Assembly (NCBI GenBank): GCA_036674765.1
Contig: JARVKI010000017.1
Coordinates: forward strand, 1-64,000
Origin: Seiridium cupressi
Taxonomy: Eukaryota > Ascomycota > Sordariomycetes > Amphisphaeriales > Sporocadaceae
DNA: 64,000 nt
Reading direction: 5' to 3'
Positions within the stretch are counted from its first letter, which is position 1, and each line of letters opens with the position of its first letter. Below, in pieces: positions 31,240-44,143 of this stretch. The translations under genes and the position numbers were made by a program. Under the pieces are notes generated by a model. That model had not been told where the DNA came from. It searched no databases and saw nothing but the letters and a program-made list of their open reading frames with translations.

Positions 31240-34200
31240 ATGTCTTTCATAAACGCGACTGGCTTTTCAAACTACGATCGAACGGCTCAAGCCGCCGGTG
31301 CACCGGCCCTGACCTCACCTACTCATGGCGGTCTGGGTGACGACGATGCGAACCCGCTAGATAAGGCAGTCTCGCACAAATCACACCAGACGCACAAGTC
31401 GGCAAAACATACCGGCGCCGCCATGAGCAAGAAAGACACCCCGGACTCGGAGACGACGCAGGATGAGGAGGACTCGGAGATCGATAGGCGCCATTCCATC
31501 GTCCACTCGTTGGCGCGCCGCTACACCACCCGGTCCAATGCGGGCGCGCAAGGCGACAACCCCTTCAAGGCCGATGCCAGCTCGCCGCTGAACCCGGCCT
31601 CGGAGAACTTCAGCGCGCGCGCATGGGCAAAGGCAATCGTGGGCATGGATTCCGCCGGCTTTCGGTCGGCAGGTATATGTTTCCAGAATGTCAACGTACA
31701 CGGTTTCGGCCAGGCAACAGATTACCAGAAAAATGTCGGAAACGTGTGGCTCGACGTTGCGGGTCTGGTTCGAAAGGCTGTTGGTATGAGCAAGCCCCGC
31801 AAGATCGACATTCTGCGCAGCTTTGATGGACTGGTCCGCAAGGGTGAGATGTTGGTCGTGCTAGGCCCGCCCGGCTCTGGCTGTTCTACGTTCCTCAAGA
31901 CAATCGCCGGAGAGACAAATGGCATCTATGTCGACGACAAGTCATACTTCAATTACCAAGGTAAGTGCGGCTGAGACGGTGTTTTCCCGGAGGCGGTTGT
32001 GGATGGTCACTAATTACGACTATAGGCGTGACCGCCAAGGAGATGCACAGCCACCACAGGGGTGAGGCCATCTATACTGCCGAAGTGGATGTCCACTTCC
32101 CCATGTTGACGGTTGGTGATACCTTGACATTCGCAGCGCAGGCGCGTGCCCCACGGAAACTCCCGCAGGGAGTGGATAAGATGACCTACTCCAACCACCT
32201 GAGAGACGTCATCATGGCCATGTTTGGTATTTCCCACACCATGAACACGCGCGTGGGTAACGAATATGTGCGTGGTGTCTCTGGAGGAGAACGGAAACGT
32301 GTGACCATTTCCGAAGCAGCTCTGAGCCGTGCTCCCCTCCAATGCTGGGACAACAGCACCCGAGGTCTCGACAGTGCCAACGCCGTGGAGTTCTGCAAGA
32401 CGCTGCGCTTACAAACGGAGCTTTTCGATGCGACGGCCTGCGTTTCCATCTACCAGGCGCCCCAAAGTGCGTACGACCTTTTCGACAAGGCCCTTGTGCT
32501 CTACGAGGGTCGCCAGATCTTCTTTGGTCGCGCCGACGAGGCGAGGCAGTATTTTATCAACTTGGGCTTTGATTGCCCGGCTCGCCAGACCACTCCGGAT
32601 TTCCTGACTTCCATGACCAGTCCCCGGGAACGTGTTGTTCGCGCCGGCTTCGAAGGAAGGGCCCCGCGAACCCCAGACGAGTTCGCTGCCGCTTGGAGGG
32701 ACAGCGTCGAGTACCGCAATCTGCAGGCCGAGATCGAGGCGTACAAGCAGGAGCACCCGCTCAACGGCCCGGATGCTGAAGTCTTCCGTGCCAACAAGAG
32801 GCAGGCACAGGCCAAGGCGCAGCGCCTGAACTCCCCGTACACGCTCTCGTACTTGCAACAGGTCAACCTCTGCTTGTGGCGCGGTTTCCGCAGACTCATT
32901 GGTGATCCTAGCTTGACCATCGGGTCCTTGGTCGGAAATTTCATCATGGCCCTGATCGTCGGCAGTGTCTTCTACAACCTCCAGCCCACAACCAGCAGCT
33001 TCTTCCAGCGGGGAGCGCTGCTTTTCTTCGCCTGCCTCACCAACGCTTTCGCCTCGGCCCTTGAAATTCTCACCCTTTACGCTCAACGACCGATCGTCGA
33101 AAAGCAGAGTCGATATGCCATGTACCATCCATCTGCAGAAGCTGTTGCCTCCATGCTTACCGATTTGCCCTACAAGGTCATGAACACCATTGTTTACAAC
33201 CTTACGCTCTACTTCATGACAAACCTGAGGCGCGAACCTGGGGCCTTCTTCTTCTTCTTGCTGATCTCGTTCACCGTCGTCTTGGCTATGAGTATGATCT
33301 TCCGAACTATTGCTTCCGCCTCGCGGACTCTGTCTCAAGCCATGGTGCCGGCCGCTATCCTTATTCTTGCTCTAGTCATTTTCACCGGTTTCGTCATACC
33401 CATCAGCTACATGTTAGACTGGTGTCGTTGGATAAATTACATCGATCCCTTGGCTTACGCCTTCGAATCGCTGATGGCGAACGAGTTCCATGGCCGACAG
33501 TTCCTTTGTACCGATTATGTTCCGAGCGCATCAGTCCCGGGCTATGATAATGTCGGCTCTTTGAACCATGTCTGCAGTGCTGTCGCATCCGTTGCAGGTA
33601 GCGCTTACGTGGATGGCGACGCCTATATCAACAGTGCATTCCAATACTACAACCAGAACCGCTGGCGCAACTGGGGAATCACCATTGCATTCGTCCTCTT
33701 CTTCTTGTTCACCTACATGGTCTCAGCTGAGCTCGTATCGGAGAAGAAGTCCAAGGGCGAAGTCCTGGTTTTCCGTCGCGGTTACAAGCCTGCACAGTTC
33801 AAGGAGAGCAAGGGCGATGCTGAGGAGGGCATGATGCGTGTGGGCCCCGTTGCCACCAACGAGAGAGCTACGGCTGCCGGAACAGAAAAGGAGACCGGTG
33901 GCGCTCTTCAGGGCTCGACGAGTGTCTTCCACTGGAACAATGTTTGCTATGATATCAAGATCAAGGGGGAGCCCCGCCGTATCCTTGACAATGTTGATGG
34001 CTGGGTCAAGCCTGGAACTCTCACGGCATTGATGGGTGTATCAGGCGCCGGAAAAACTACCCTTCTTGATGCTTTAGCCAGTCGTATTACCATGGGTGTA
34101 ATTACTGGTGAGATGCTTGTCGATGGCCATCTCCGTGATACCTCATTCCAACGCAAGACTGGTTATGTTCAGCAACAGGATCTTCACTTGGCCACTACCA

Positions 34201-35945
34201 CAGTCCGTGAGGCTCTCAACTTCTCTGCCCTTCTGCGTCAGCCCGCCGATGTTCCCAGGGCAGACAAGCTAGCGTATGTTGATGAAGTGATCAAGCTGTT
34301 GGATATGGAGGAGTATGCTGAGGCCGTTGTTGGTGTGCTCGGTGAGGGTCTAAATGTCGAACAGCGCAAGCGTCTCACCATTGGCGTTGAACTCGCCGCG
34401 AAGCCGCCGTTGCTGCTCTTCGTCGACGAGCCCACTTCCGGTCTTGACTCGCAAACTTCCTGGGCTATTCTTGATTTGCTCGAGAAGCTCACCAAGGCCG
34501 GCCAAGCCATTCTCTGTACCATCCACCAGCCCTCCGCCATGCTCTTCCAGCGCTTCGATCGTCTCTTGTTCCTTGCCAGGGGTGGCCGAACTGTCTACTT
34601 CGGTGACATCGGGGAGAACTCCAAGTCCATGATCTCCTACTTCGAAACCCACGGCGCTCCGCCTTGCCCTGCTGATGCCAACCCAGCCGAATGGATGCTG
34701 GACGCTATCGGTGCCGCGCCAGGCAGCCACACCGAAGTTGACTGGTTCCAGACATGGCGTGACAGCCCCCAGTACAGCGAAGTCCAGGCTGAGTTGCGAC
34801 GTCTCAGAGATGATGCGCCTGATGACCCACCCCCTACCGAAGACCAGGGATCGTATCGAGAGTTTGCTGCCGGCTTCTTCGCCCAGCTTCTCGAGGTCTC
34901 CCACCGTGTCTTCCAGCAATACTGGCGGACACCGTCCTACATCTACTCCAAGGCCGCGCTTTGCATTCTCGTCGCTCTGTTCATCGGTTTTGTCTTCTTC
35001 AAGGCACCCAATAGTAACCAAGGTCTTCAGAACCAGATGTTCGCCATCTTCAACTTGCTCACTGTATTCGGCCAGCTCGTTCAGCAGACCATGCCCCATT
35101 TCGTTGTTCAGAGATCGTTGTACGAGGTTCGCGAGCGGCCATCCAAGGTCTATGGCTGGAAAGTCTTCATGCTGTCGCAGATTATTGTCGAGCTTCCGTG
35201 GAACACCCTGATGGCTCTCTTCATGTTTGTCTGCTGGTACTACCCCGTGGGACTGCAAAACAACGCCATCGCGGCCGGCCAGGAGCATGAACGTGGCGCA
35301 CTGATGTTCTTGCTTCTCTGGGTGTTCCTTCTTTTCACGTCGACCTTTACCGATATGATCATCGCTGCTTTCGAGACGGCCGAGGCTGGTGGCAACATTG
35401 CCAACTTGCTCTTTATGATGTGCTTGATCTTCTGTGGTGTCCTTGCCAACCCCAGCACTTTCCCTCGTTTCTGGATCTTCATGTACCGTCTCAGTCCGTT
35501 CTCATACTTGATATCAGCCATGCTGTCTACAGCTGTCGCCAATACCGAGGTCGTCTGCGCAAGCAACGAGTTTGTCAGCTTCGAGCCCCCTACGGGCAGC
35601 AACTGCTCCGCTTACATGGCCAACTACATCCAGAGCGCAGGAGGCTATCTCAAGGATCCCGGTGCCACCGACACCTGCGAGTTCTGTACCGTTGCCGACA
35701 CCAACGTATTCTTGGCCAGTGTAGGATCATCCTATGATGACCGCTGGCGCAACTTTGGCATTCTCTGGGCGTACATCATCTTCAACATCTTTGGCGCCCT
35801 CTTCCTGTACTGGCTTACGCGCATGCCCAAGAATTTCAAGAAGGCACAGAAGCCGAAGAAGTCGGGGCAGATCGCCCAGAACGTGGCACCAACGTCGGAG
35901 AAGACTGCTGAGGTTACGCCTGACTCTTCTACTGCTCACTCGTAG
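31240..35945 (+). CDS. full-size PDR-type (ABC-G) multidrug transporter
   Basis: Two exons, 31240-31960 and 32026-35945, with a 65-bp intron (GTAAGT...CTATAG); 1,546 residues. The order is NBD1-TMD1-NBD2-TMD2. NBD1 has Walker [10 protein letters not shown] (about 209-217, with the Cys in place of Lys usual for fungal PDR proteins), signature VSGGERKRV (about 325) and a degenerate Walker B ([13 protein letters not shown]). NBD2 has Walker [10 protein letters not shown] (about 911-919), degenerate signature LNVEQRKRL and Walker [14 protein letters not shown]. These asymmetric substitutions are characteristic of the Cdr1/Pdr5 family. TMD1 includes [20 protein letters not shown] and [15 protein letters not shown]2 includes [20 protein letters not shown]. 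The acidic, Ser-rich N-terminal 150 residues are variable in the family. It exports azoles and other hydrophobic toxicants across the plasma membrane. No lesion seen. Confidence 0.95.
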
Positions 35946-36681
35946 AGCATTGGGCCTACCTTTTCATTCATATTTGTTCTTGATAAAATCCAGCCCATCT
36001 TCACCTTGATTGAACAAGGTCACTCAACCCCCCCGGATCTCTGGGAATACCCCACATCGCGATTGAAGCTAGCATGTTTCATGCGTATCATGTCATTTTC
36101 TATTTTATATGTATTTACCAGAAGCTCGGGTTTTTAGACGCTGTACATTGTTCACGCCATTTCACGTGATATCTTAGACTTAGATGACGTCCTCAATAGA
36201 CTCAAATACTGTTAAAAGCCGGCTTTCTTGAGTCTCTAGCCGTGATGTATCTTAGAAGACGCCATGGTAGGGAATTTCTCTCGATCGGGATGGTCCAATG
36301 GAACAGCTACACTCAAAAATTGGGCGGCCACTCGCCCAAACAAGCTCTCGCATCATGCACAGCCAGTCAAAATGAGCTCAAACCCGCTTCAAGCTGTGCG
36401 TCATCTGGGATGGCATTTGCGTGCAGATGTAAAGGTGCATGCAGTGGTATGGGTATTGAGCAGCTGACCTCTTCTCCAAGTCCGCGACGTGCTCTCTAAC
36501 CTCGTCTTCTTCTGTTTACCCCGTCTTAGGCGCTAATAGCCGATTGCCGGCCCCGCCTAACAAAATAGACTTAAAAACTCGGTGAGGCAGCGGCGTTGAC
36601 CTTTCCAACGAATGGTTACTTATATACAAACAAGATTGGGTTTATATACTCGGCTACTCCAAAGGTATTACTTACATCAAG
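35946..36681. other. intergenic between ABC and EamA transporter genes
   Basis: Holds the 3' end of the ABC gene and the promoter of the next gene, with AT-rich TATATAC and TTATATACT stretches near 36,620-36,655, 30-60 bp before the ATG. No additional gene seen. Confidence 0.4.
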
Positions 36682-38234
36682 ATGGCCTATGGTACGAGCG
36701 GCTCATCTGCCGGCCCTAGTCAGGACGATAACCCGAGGACTTCGACTGCAAAAGTGGGCCAACCCGCCGTGACCGGTGATGATGGCCCGGAGGATGAAGA
36801 TACAAGCCCGGAACAAGTCGTATCCAACGAGCCGCAAACAGCATGGCAGAAACTGAAGACCTTTTATGACCGGAACTTCGGCCTCTTCCTCGTCTTCTTG
36901 GCCGAGGTCTTCGCGTCTCTGGTACGTATACACTGCTCCTGAAGGAATTCAACCCGACCTCCTCGAAACCCCAATACTGACGGTATGTCAGATGACGATG
37001 ACGACTCGTCTTCTCGAAACTGGCTTCGAGACCAAGTTTCACGCTTTACAGATCATCTTTGTCCGCATGTTGGCCACGGCTATCCTAGGATCGCTGTACA
37101 TGTGGATCAACAAGGTGCCAGATTTCCCCTTCGGAGATCGCAAGGTCAGAGGTTTACTGGTCCTGCGTGGCTTTGCCGGCTTCCTTGGGCTTTTCTGCTC
37201 TTACTGTGAGTTGCGAGGAGTTTAGAGATAGACGGCTCGTAGATATAAGCTAATGCAAACATATATAGACTCGCTAACCTATCTAAATATTTCGGACTCG
37301 ACCGTCATCAGCTTCATCGTGCCAACACTTACGGCGTTCATTTGTTTCGTCGCACTGAAGGTATCTCACAACTTTCAGGGTAGCCAAGGATGTTTGTCTG
37401 ACCACTGTTTCTTAGGAGCCGTTCACCCCCCAGGAAGCCCTCGCAGGTGTTGTCGCCTTCGTTGGCGTCCTGTTCATTGCGCGCCCCACCTTCCTCTTCC
37501 CAGCGCCCGATGGCCAGGAGGATGCGAATCGTCTTCAAGCAGCGGCCGCCGCAGACAGCCCAGCGGGACTAGTCCCGGCCGTTCCTGTGACGCCAGCCGA
37601 AAGATCGCTAGCTGTGTTTCTAGGAGTTGTCGGCACCTTTGGAGCTGCGACTGCGTACTCCACGATCCGAGTCATCGGGAAGCGCGCACATTCCCTCGTC
37701 AGCGTGAACTACTTCGCTGTCGTGGCGACGGTGGGCTCATGTATCGTGATACTCGTGCACCCGGATCTCGAGTTCAAGAAACCGCAGAGTGTCGCGCAAT
37801 GGTATGTTCCGGGACTCCTGTTCCTGAATTCTACGGCTAACGCCTGCTGATAGGGTACTTCTGATTGCAATCGGCGTCGCCGGTTTCCTGTTGCAATTCC
37901 TTTTGACCGAAGGGTTGAAACGAGAAAAGGGTGGAAGAGCTACCAATCTCATTGTCGGTCTACCCACCCGTCCACATCGAGTTCGCGAACTACATTTGCT
38001 GACACGTGCCTTCAGTACACTCAGTTGGTCTTCGCTTTGATTTTAGAAAGAATCGTCTGGGGCACCACGCCTTCAGGGTGGAGCTTGATCGGTGCTGCGC
38101 TGATCATTGGTGCCGCGATTTGGGTTAGTCTACAGAAGAGCCACAAGCCTGCCGACGAGATCAAGCCGTCCGTTGTGGATGAGGAGAGCAGTCTGTTGGG
38201 TAACAGTGGCGATCCGGGCTCACGTCGAGCTTAA
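36682..38234 (+). CDS. EamA/DMT-family integral membrane transporter
   Basis: Six exons: 36682-36921, 36992-37205, 37269-37360, 37416-37801, 37854-37953 and 38016-38234. The introns are 52-70 bp and all phase-compatible; 416 residues. After an acidic, Ser-rich cytosolic N-terminus (about 1-65) there are about ten hydrophobic helices in two EamA repeats. The first repeat has FHALQIIFVRMLATAILG, GLLVLRGFAGFLGLF and YSLTYLNISDSTVISFIVP. The second has LGVVGTFGAATAYSTIRVIG and RATNLI-YTQLVFALILERIVWG. It ends in an acidic tail with a dileucine-like SSLLG. Relatives of yeast YPL264C/YMR253C are of unknown substrate. The last intron uses a weak GTCGGT donor, supported by the conserved junction. The function is transport of a small metabolite, by family. 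Confidence 0.88.
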
Positions 38235-38372
38235 GTGTATCCGTGATGGATTCTATGCAAGGCGCGTAGCTTTCATTCTCTATATACAATAGGGCTTTTA
38301 TCTCCTGTCGTCTTTGCTTGAGCGCCAGGATGCATGTACGGACGGGCTCTCCAGTTCGGAGTCTTCAGACTT

Positions 38373-38765
38373 TCATTCATTAGAACCACTCTTTGACGCA
38401 TTTCCCTTCGCCAACTTTTCCGAGTCTGTGTCCGAGAAGTGGTAACGAGAGCCGTCATCGTTCTTAGTACCACTCTCCTGTTCGGCCTCCTTTTCCAAAT
38501 CTGAATTCTCGAAATTGTACGTCGGAGGACGTTGGAATTCCCAAGGCGCCTCTCGAACTCGGCGCTTTCTATAGCACTCGACACAAATTCTCACGGGATT
38601 CTTTTTCGGCTTTGTACATGACTTGATTCCAATCCTACAGTTGCCTATCTTGCGAGCCTTGTCGCGTTGGACTTGACAGCAAGCCAACTTGTGTTGTATG
38701 CGGGCTTCTCCAAAATAGTGGCTTCCATAGCCACACCAGTCTTGTACAGCTCGCTTGTAACACAT
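38373..38765 (-). CDS. small Cys-rich basic/acidic protein, unknown
   Basis: A single exon of 130 residues with ATG at 38765 (MCYKRAVQDWC). Eight Cys lie in the first half at 2, 11, 29, 30, 43, 50, 61 and 64, ending in a C-V-E-C-Y-R-K-R-R block. The second half is acidic and Ser-rich (DTDSEKLAK). No signal peptide. Many moulds have short proteins beginning M-C-Y with spaced Cys/His that look like degenerate zinc-binding modules; this resembles them. It is convergent with the EamA gene, only 138 bp away. No function assigned. Confidence 0.5.
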   Translation of the reverse strand: MCYKRAVQDWCGYGSHYFGEARIQHKLACCQVQRDKARKIGNCRIGIKSCTKPKKNPVRICVECYRKRRVREAPWEFQRPPTYNFENSDLEKEAEQESGTKNDDGSRYHFSDTDSEKLAKGNASKSGSNE

Positions 38766-39225
38766 TTTCAGTCGATGGGGCTTGTGTCTCAAAGAACGAG
38801 GTGGAAATGAGTATGAGTATGATAGAGTATGGTATGTATGGAGAACTTAAGTCAAGGATGCGATCTGGCTTTAATAGCGAAGGATGATTAACGCACATCT
38901 GATTGCGCAGCCATCGTGACTCAGGGTACAGGTTTTATTACATGGATGAATGTGAGCAGAAATGCGAAACAGTCATTCAACATGTAGTGAATGACAATCA
39001 AATGTGGCTCAGAGTAAGAGCACATTCCTACATATCAAACTAACTGATTTCCCGAAGCTATCACGAGGAAGGCTCAGAAAGAGTCCAAGCTTCCAACAAT
39101 CCACAAGATATATTGGCCATCAAGGTCTAATTAATGGGAGCATAGTCGGGCGAGGTACAATCTAACTCATGATGTAAACAATACTCTTATTTTATGTACG
39201 ATGCTTATTGTTGTGTGTAGAATAT
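38766..39225. other. intergenic
   Basis: Upstream of the small Cys-rich gene and 3' flank of the SGNH gene. Nothing recognised. Confidence 0.4.
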
Positions 39226-41671
39226 CTAGCCAACTAAGCTAGTCAAACTCGTCGTCCAGAGCCCATACAGATTTTGCAGGCTTCCGTCATAAAACACCGT
39301 GGTGACATTGTTCTCCGTGCTCAAGTGGACATCCGTAGTGCCATTTGAATCCAGCTCGTCCCTCTTCTCGTAACCAGGATAAACTGGAGGGCTAACCCAG
39401 TCTGTGCACGCGCTCTCCAAATTTCCGTTGAACGCTGTCACGCAGAACTCGTAGTGCCACGTACCAGGGAAAAGGAAGCCAATCTCATAGCTCGTTTCAC
39501 TCGTGGTGCCATCCTCCCCGCTCAGGCTGCTGTTCAGCAGAATTTGGTAGTAGATTGCGTAGCCTCCAGCAGAAGACGACCCGGTCCAGGTGAGCTGAAC
39601 GGTAGTAGGATCGACGTTCGAAACGCTCAAACCGGTTGGCAGTGGAGGAGAGCCTGCGCCAACAAGGACCTGTCTACCACCAGCTGGTAGTCCACCTGCA
39701 ATATTTCCATCCGGGAGATCTACCCAAGTCGCCACCCAGGTCGCGTAGTGATGTCCAGAGATTAGACCTGTATAGGTGTAGCTTGTTCCTGTTGTCGCTT
39801 GGGCATTGATGAAAGCACCCTCCGTATCTTGATCCCAAACTATGGGCTCATATCGATTGACTGGATACCCTGTCGTCACAGGCCCCCAAGTCAAAGTGAT
39901 ACCATCGTCGCCGTAAGGCTCAACAACGATGTTCGGTGGGCCCTGGGAGGTTTGCGGGTCGCAGGTCGCTGATAAGATGCTAGTCCAATCTGAGGTGGTG
40001 TCGCCGTCCCCCTTTGTTTGTACTCGAAACTCCCAGACCTGCCCAGCAAGGCACCACGTGAAATAAGAGGCCCAAGTATTTGGGTACACGGCACCCTCTG
40101 ACCACCAGTCTGTCATACCCTGCACCCGTAGACGAATGTTATATCCTCGAGCTTCCTCTACCTGGCTCCAAGTCGCGAAGAGCCCCTCCGGAACAGCCTC
40201 TACAAGAAACCCGGTAGACGTAGAGATGTCGCGGGTTGGAATGGTTGCTGGAAGGCTGAAATCTTGACCGACCATATCATGGCTGTCCCGCAAGACGTTC
40301 GCGAAAGCTTGGGCTATGTGGAACTCACCCTGAGCGTTAGGGTGGAGTCCATCGTAGCCATCAGGGCAGATTTGTGGCTGGCAGTAATAATTGGCTTCAA
40401 CGTCGACATAACTAGCGGGCGAGGTTGGGCTGCTCAATGCCTCAATTTTTCCGATAAGGTCTAGGTTATAGGCGTTGGTATTGTCTACCAAGTCTTGGCG
40501 GCCTTCGATGAAGAGACGCTGCACAACATTTCCGACAAGGAGCTTCACATCGTTCTTCCCAGCGCGGGCGTTCGTGATCAGTGTGGTCATGCTGTCAAGC
40601 AGACCGTCTGGATCGCTGACAAACCAACCAAGGTCGTTGAAGCCGAGAAGAACGAGCACATAGTCGGGCTGCAGTTCATAAACCCAATCATTGATTGTCT
40701 CCTTCACCTGCATAGCTTGTCGTCCCCACCAGGCCCCATGTCCTTCTGTGTAGGAGAAGTGGACATTCACGCCGTCAGCATAGAGACCGGTTATAGCAGA
40801 ATCAGCAGCCGCACTCTCTCCGGGCAAGAGTGGCGGCGATGGTACGGCTGATGATGGTGGGTTTGGCCCGTGTGTTCCACTGTATGGCCCCACGAACTTG
40901 ACATCGTAGCCCAGAGTTGTCACTCCGAGGTGTTAGCCAGATATTAATGTTGTTATCTCGAAATATAGCGCACTTACTCCATTCCCAAAGTCGGTATCGC
41001 CACGTCCAGTCAGCTTCCATACCATGTGAGATTGAATCTCCCATGACCATCAATGTGAAGGGAAGATACGGGAAGGGATCCGGGGGGATCAAAGTCACCG
41101 TCCGACAGACCGGGCGTCTCACAGAAGGCTTTGAAGTCGCAAGTTTCCACCTGAACTAGATTGTCACATGGCTGGGTTGAAGTGAGGACAGCCTCATAAA
41201 TGGCGCAACTCGCACATGTTTCGGTGCCGTCATCGTTGTCTGTACACAGACAAGAATCGTCCTTGGAGACTTCATAGTCGCTCGCGGTTAGGTCGGTCGT
41301 ATAGGCAAGCTCTCCATCCTCTGTGTAACCATGTCGTTGGATATCCAAGTTTCAATTCATCTTCTAGCCCTACCGTAGAAAGAGAAAACACCACCTCCTT
41401 CGTCTTTTCCGTAGTTGTGAACGCAGAATGTGTAGCCATCAGCGCAGCCCTCTCCTTTGCCGTCGGAATTGCGTGCACAGAATACAGAGTCATCCGTAGA
41501 AACCCATATGCGGTCCGTATACTTGCAAACTAGGGGGTCATTGACCCACACCGACATCGTCATGGCGTCTCCTGTCTTGATGTCGCCATAGTAGTAAATA
41601 TGCGCCTGGATGCATCCCTGAACAGACATAGCCAAGAAAGCAGCCGCGCCGAGAAAAAGTGGGATCGCCAT
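39226..41671 (-). CDS. secreted SGNH/GDSL-type hydrolase with fibronectin-III-like modules, frame broken once
   Basis: Three exons on the minus strand: 41671-41374, 41320-40978 and 40922-39226, with GT-AG introns of 53 and 55 bp. They sum to 2,338 bp, one base more than a multiple of three. The excess sits in a run of six G (41082-41087; C6 on the coding strand), where the frame changes between ETPGLSDGDFDP and DPFPYLPFTLMVMGDSISHG. With five C the protein would be about 778 residues. Parts: signal peptide (MAIPLFLGAAAFLAMSVQG); a Cys-rich N-terminal module (about 100-150 residues, CLCTDNDDGTETCASC); SGNH hydrolase blocks GDSISHG (Ser), LLGFNDLG (Asn/Asp) and DGLHPNAQG (Asp-His); then FN3-like segments (GITLTWGPVTTGYPVNRYE, TTVQLTWTGSSSAGGYAIYY). 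Likely an extracellular esterase acting on polysaccharide or lipid. Real lesion or assembly error is open. Confidence 0.75.
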
Positions 41672-44143
41672 AGTGATGTGCTCCGATTATTGGACAAGAT
41701 GACGAGCTATGTGGACTTCTATACAGGACCTGGTCATCACCTAGACGTAAAAACCAGCGCCATGTAGCTCTTATCATATACTACGTAGACTTCGACGTTT
41801 GGATACTACGGGTGCAGCTAACCGCAGTCGTCGTACCAGCATCCCGTGAGATTGTTGCATCCATGGCCCGGACGAAAAGAACATCACAAGTTGTCTCCTC
41901 CGTTGCCCCTGGGTACTGGTAGCGCCAGGAACAAAGAGACTAGAAGGAATGTACTGTGCATATATCGAAATATTGGCGCTCGGTTTCCGTAAGGGCTTCG
42001 CTTATAGCCTTCACGAAAAACCATCCATGGATTGCCGGAAACACTCGCCGAAGAGAAATTGAACCATTGCCAATGAAGTCATGATCACAAAGGTATAAGG
42101 TATCCCTTGTTATTGTGATGAGGTACAGATCAAGTCCAATAGCCATAATTTATTGGGACAGCTTTTCAACTAGAAATGTCCTAGTGTTAGATCACTTGCG
42201 CAGGGTTGCATTGTGGACATTGTACAGCTTGATGTTTTGAAGCTGCAGAAATGTGTCAAGCGGCCATCTCTGATTCTGTCTAGGGTTTATATGTGGGGCT
42301 TATATTCACGGTCGAGTATCCCATCGCCGAACCGCAGGTACCTCGTGACAGGACAGCCCTGCCGTTCAATTTGGCTCTTACCCGTTCTTGAATTTGGCTG
42401 TGACCGAGACTTGTTGGCGGTGCTGGGGTCGTTGGATGGTATTACCAAGTAGTCGCGTTTGACTAATTAGTGCTCAGCCAGTGATTGGGTATTGGTACTA
42501 CGTATTATTGACATAACCACAGAAGTAACATACGATCTTGGCTTGACTGAACACCTCTATGGACTTCCCTCATCACAACTGATTACCCGTTTTAGGTTTG
42601 TTATTGTATCTCGACGCGACATCGGTGCTGCGGTCCTTGACCGAATGACCACAGAGTCATCTTGGGACGAGCTGCAACGGTCAGCCATTCAAGTCCGGGG
42701 GTGGAGCAACTAAATGCATTACCCCACATTCCATCACTTCAAGGCCTGCACCAGCGGCGAGTTTGATTCGGGGCTGTCTGTAATGGTACCCGACAAGTCC
42801 TGATATATGCCAGGGTTTGTCGTATTGCGAGTTAGAAACAGGCTCCATTACCTACAATATTAGGTCTAAAAATAAAAGCAAATAAGAATACTAGATCCAA
42901 CGCCCGGAATGCAAGCTCGGAACCCATAATGAGATTTTACACTCCGGTTACCAGAACGGCCCACTCGGCTCCTGGTCGCACAATTCACCAGAATGTCTTG
43001 TCAAACTCTGCGCCTATAATGGCCCTATTCAGGTAATCGTAGTGGATCGCATCGCCTTGCAGAAGGTTCTGGCTACAATCGACTCTAATCTGCCTACGGG
43101 CAAAATCCGCATATTTAGACAAGTAAATAGTTACCGTTCATGAGCCCGCTGGGAACCACAACCTGACAGCTTTGGGCTGCGGCACAACGACAATTTTATA
43201 GAATACCGTCGGGCGAAATGATGCGCAGGCCAAGGCTACTAGTTAGTCTCCATTTGAAGTGGAGTGATCAAGAACAACAGGATTGTAGGTAAGGTATGGT
43301 GACATTTTCGTGAAGATGTACCGGGTATGAGCTATGGAGAATGCATGGATTGGCAGACAAGCGACAGCATCATTGTCTTTGATATCTAACTCGTGAATGG
43401 GATGCGAGATTAAAGGTGGCTAAAGCGAGAGGGGAGGAGGGAAGTAATAGCGGGTCAATTGAGACGTGCTCTGAGTATGTCATGTCAGGGACATCAATAA
43501 TATAATGATACTAGCCTCCGGAAACGGAATCAACTCATTCGTGAGAGGTTCATAACGGGTGTATTATATACGAATTCGCTAAGCCTTGTTTGTATCCGTT
43601 TAAGTTGACACAAGGTCTGCCATTTCCTAGACTGTGAATCTCTGGTCTTAATCGAATAAGGCAGCATTAAGGTCATATTTCTACTTGTTTCACGCATGAA
43701 GTGAATCCATAAAATTCTCATCTTACGATCTGACGGCAACGGTTTTGTCTCAACTGTGCCTCCCTTCCATACCCTCAGCAGAGTGATATCTACTCTGTTC
43801 TCCGTTTAAATTTTTCCGCATCAATCTACGCGTTTTGGAGTAAGACATATTACAGCCACCAAGCATAATTTCATACGGATCATTCAGTTGTCAAGCAATT
43901 CCATGATGGGAGAACTTAGTTCGTTGAAAGAATCTTAACGGACGGAATTAGCGGCCTGTGCGACGGCACACGCAGCCACTATAGCGGCTCGAAAGGCAAA
44001 TCGCAATATTTCATCTCCCCCTGAAAGCTTAAAGCTGCATCTCGTAGTAAATATATAAATGCCCTAGGGAATAACACTGTTTCCCCACACAAACGAGTTA
44101 TCAACTTTCATTTCAACACGTTCCTTACCTTGTCTGATTCATC
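41672..44143. other. 2.5-kb intergenic region, AT-rich
   Basis: Short frames only. Upstream part is the promoter side of the SGNH gene; downstream part leads into the CAP gene. No RNA gene or repeat recognised. Confidence 0.45.
44051..44060 (+). promoter_or_regulatory. TATA-like box of the CAP gene
   Basis: ATATATAAAT about 85-95 bp before ATG 44144, followed by a C/A-rich leader (TTCCCCACACAAACGAG). The position is plausible for a TATA box and transcription start in moulds. Confidence 0.45.

Noticed and set aside
32409..33338. 309-codon open frame antisense to the ABC transporter
   Set aside because: Shadow of the coding strand in GC-rich sequence; translation is low in hydrophobic order and lacks motifs, while the sense strand is an unambiguous PDR protein.
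34350..35288. 312-codon open frame antisense to the second half of the ABC transporter
   Set aside because: Same reason: antisense shadow of conserved sense codons.
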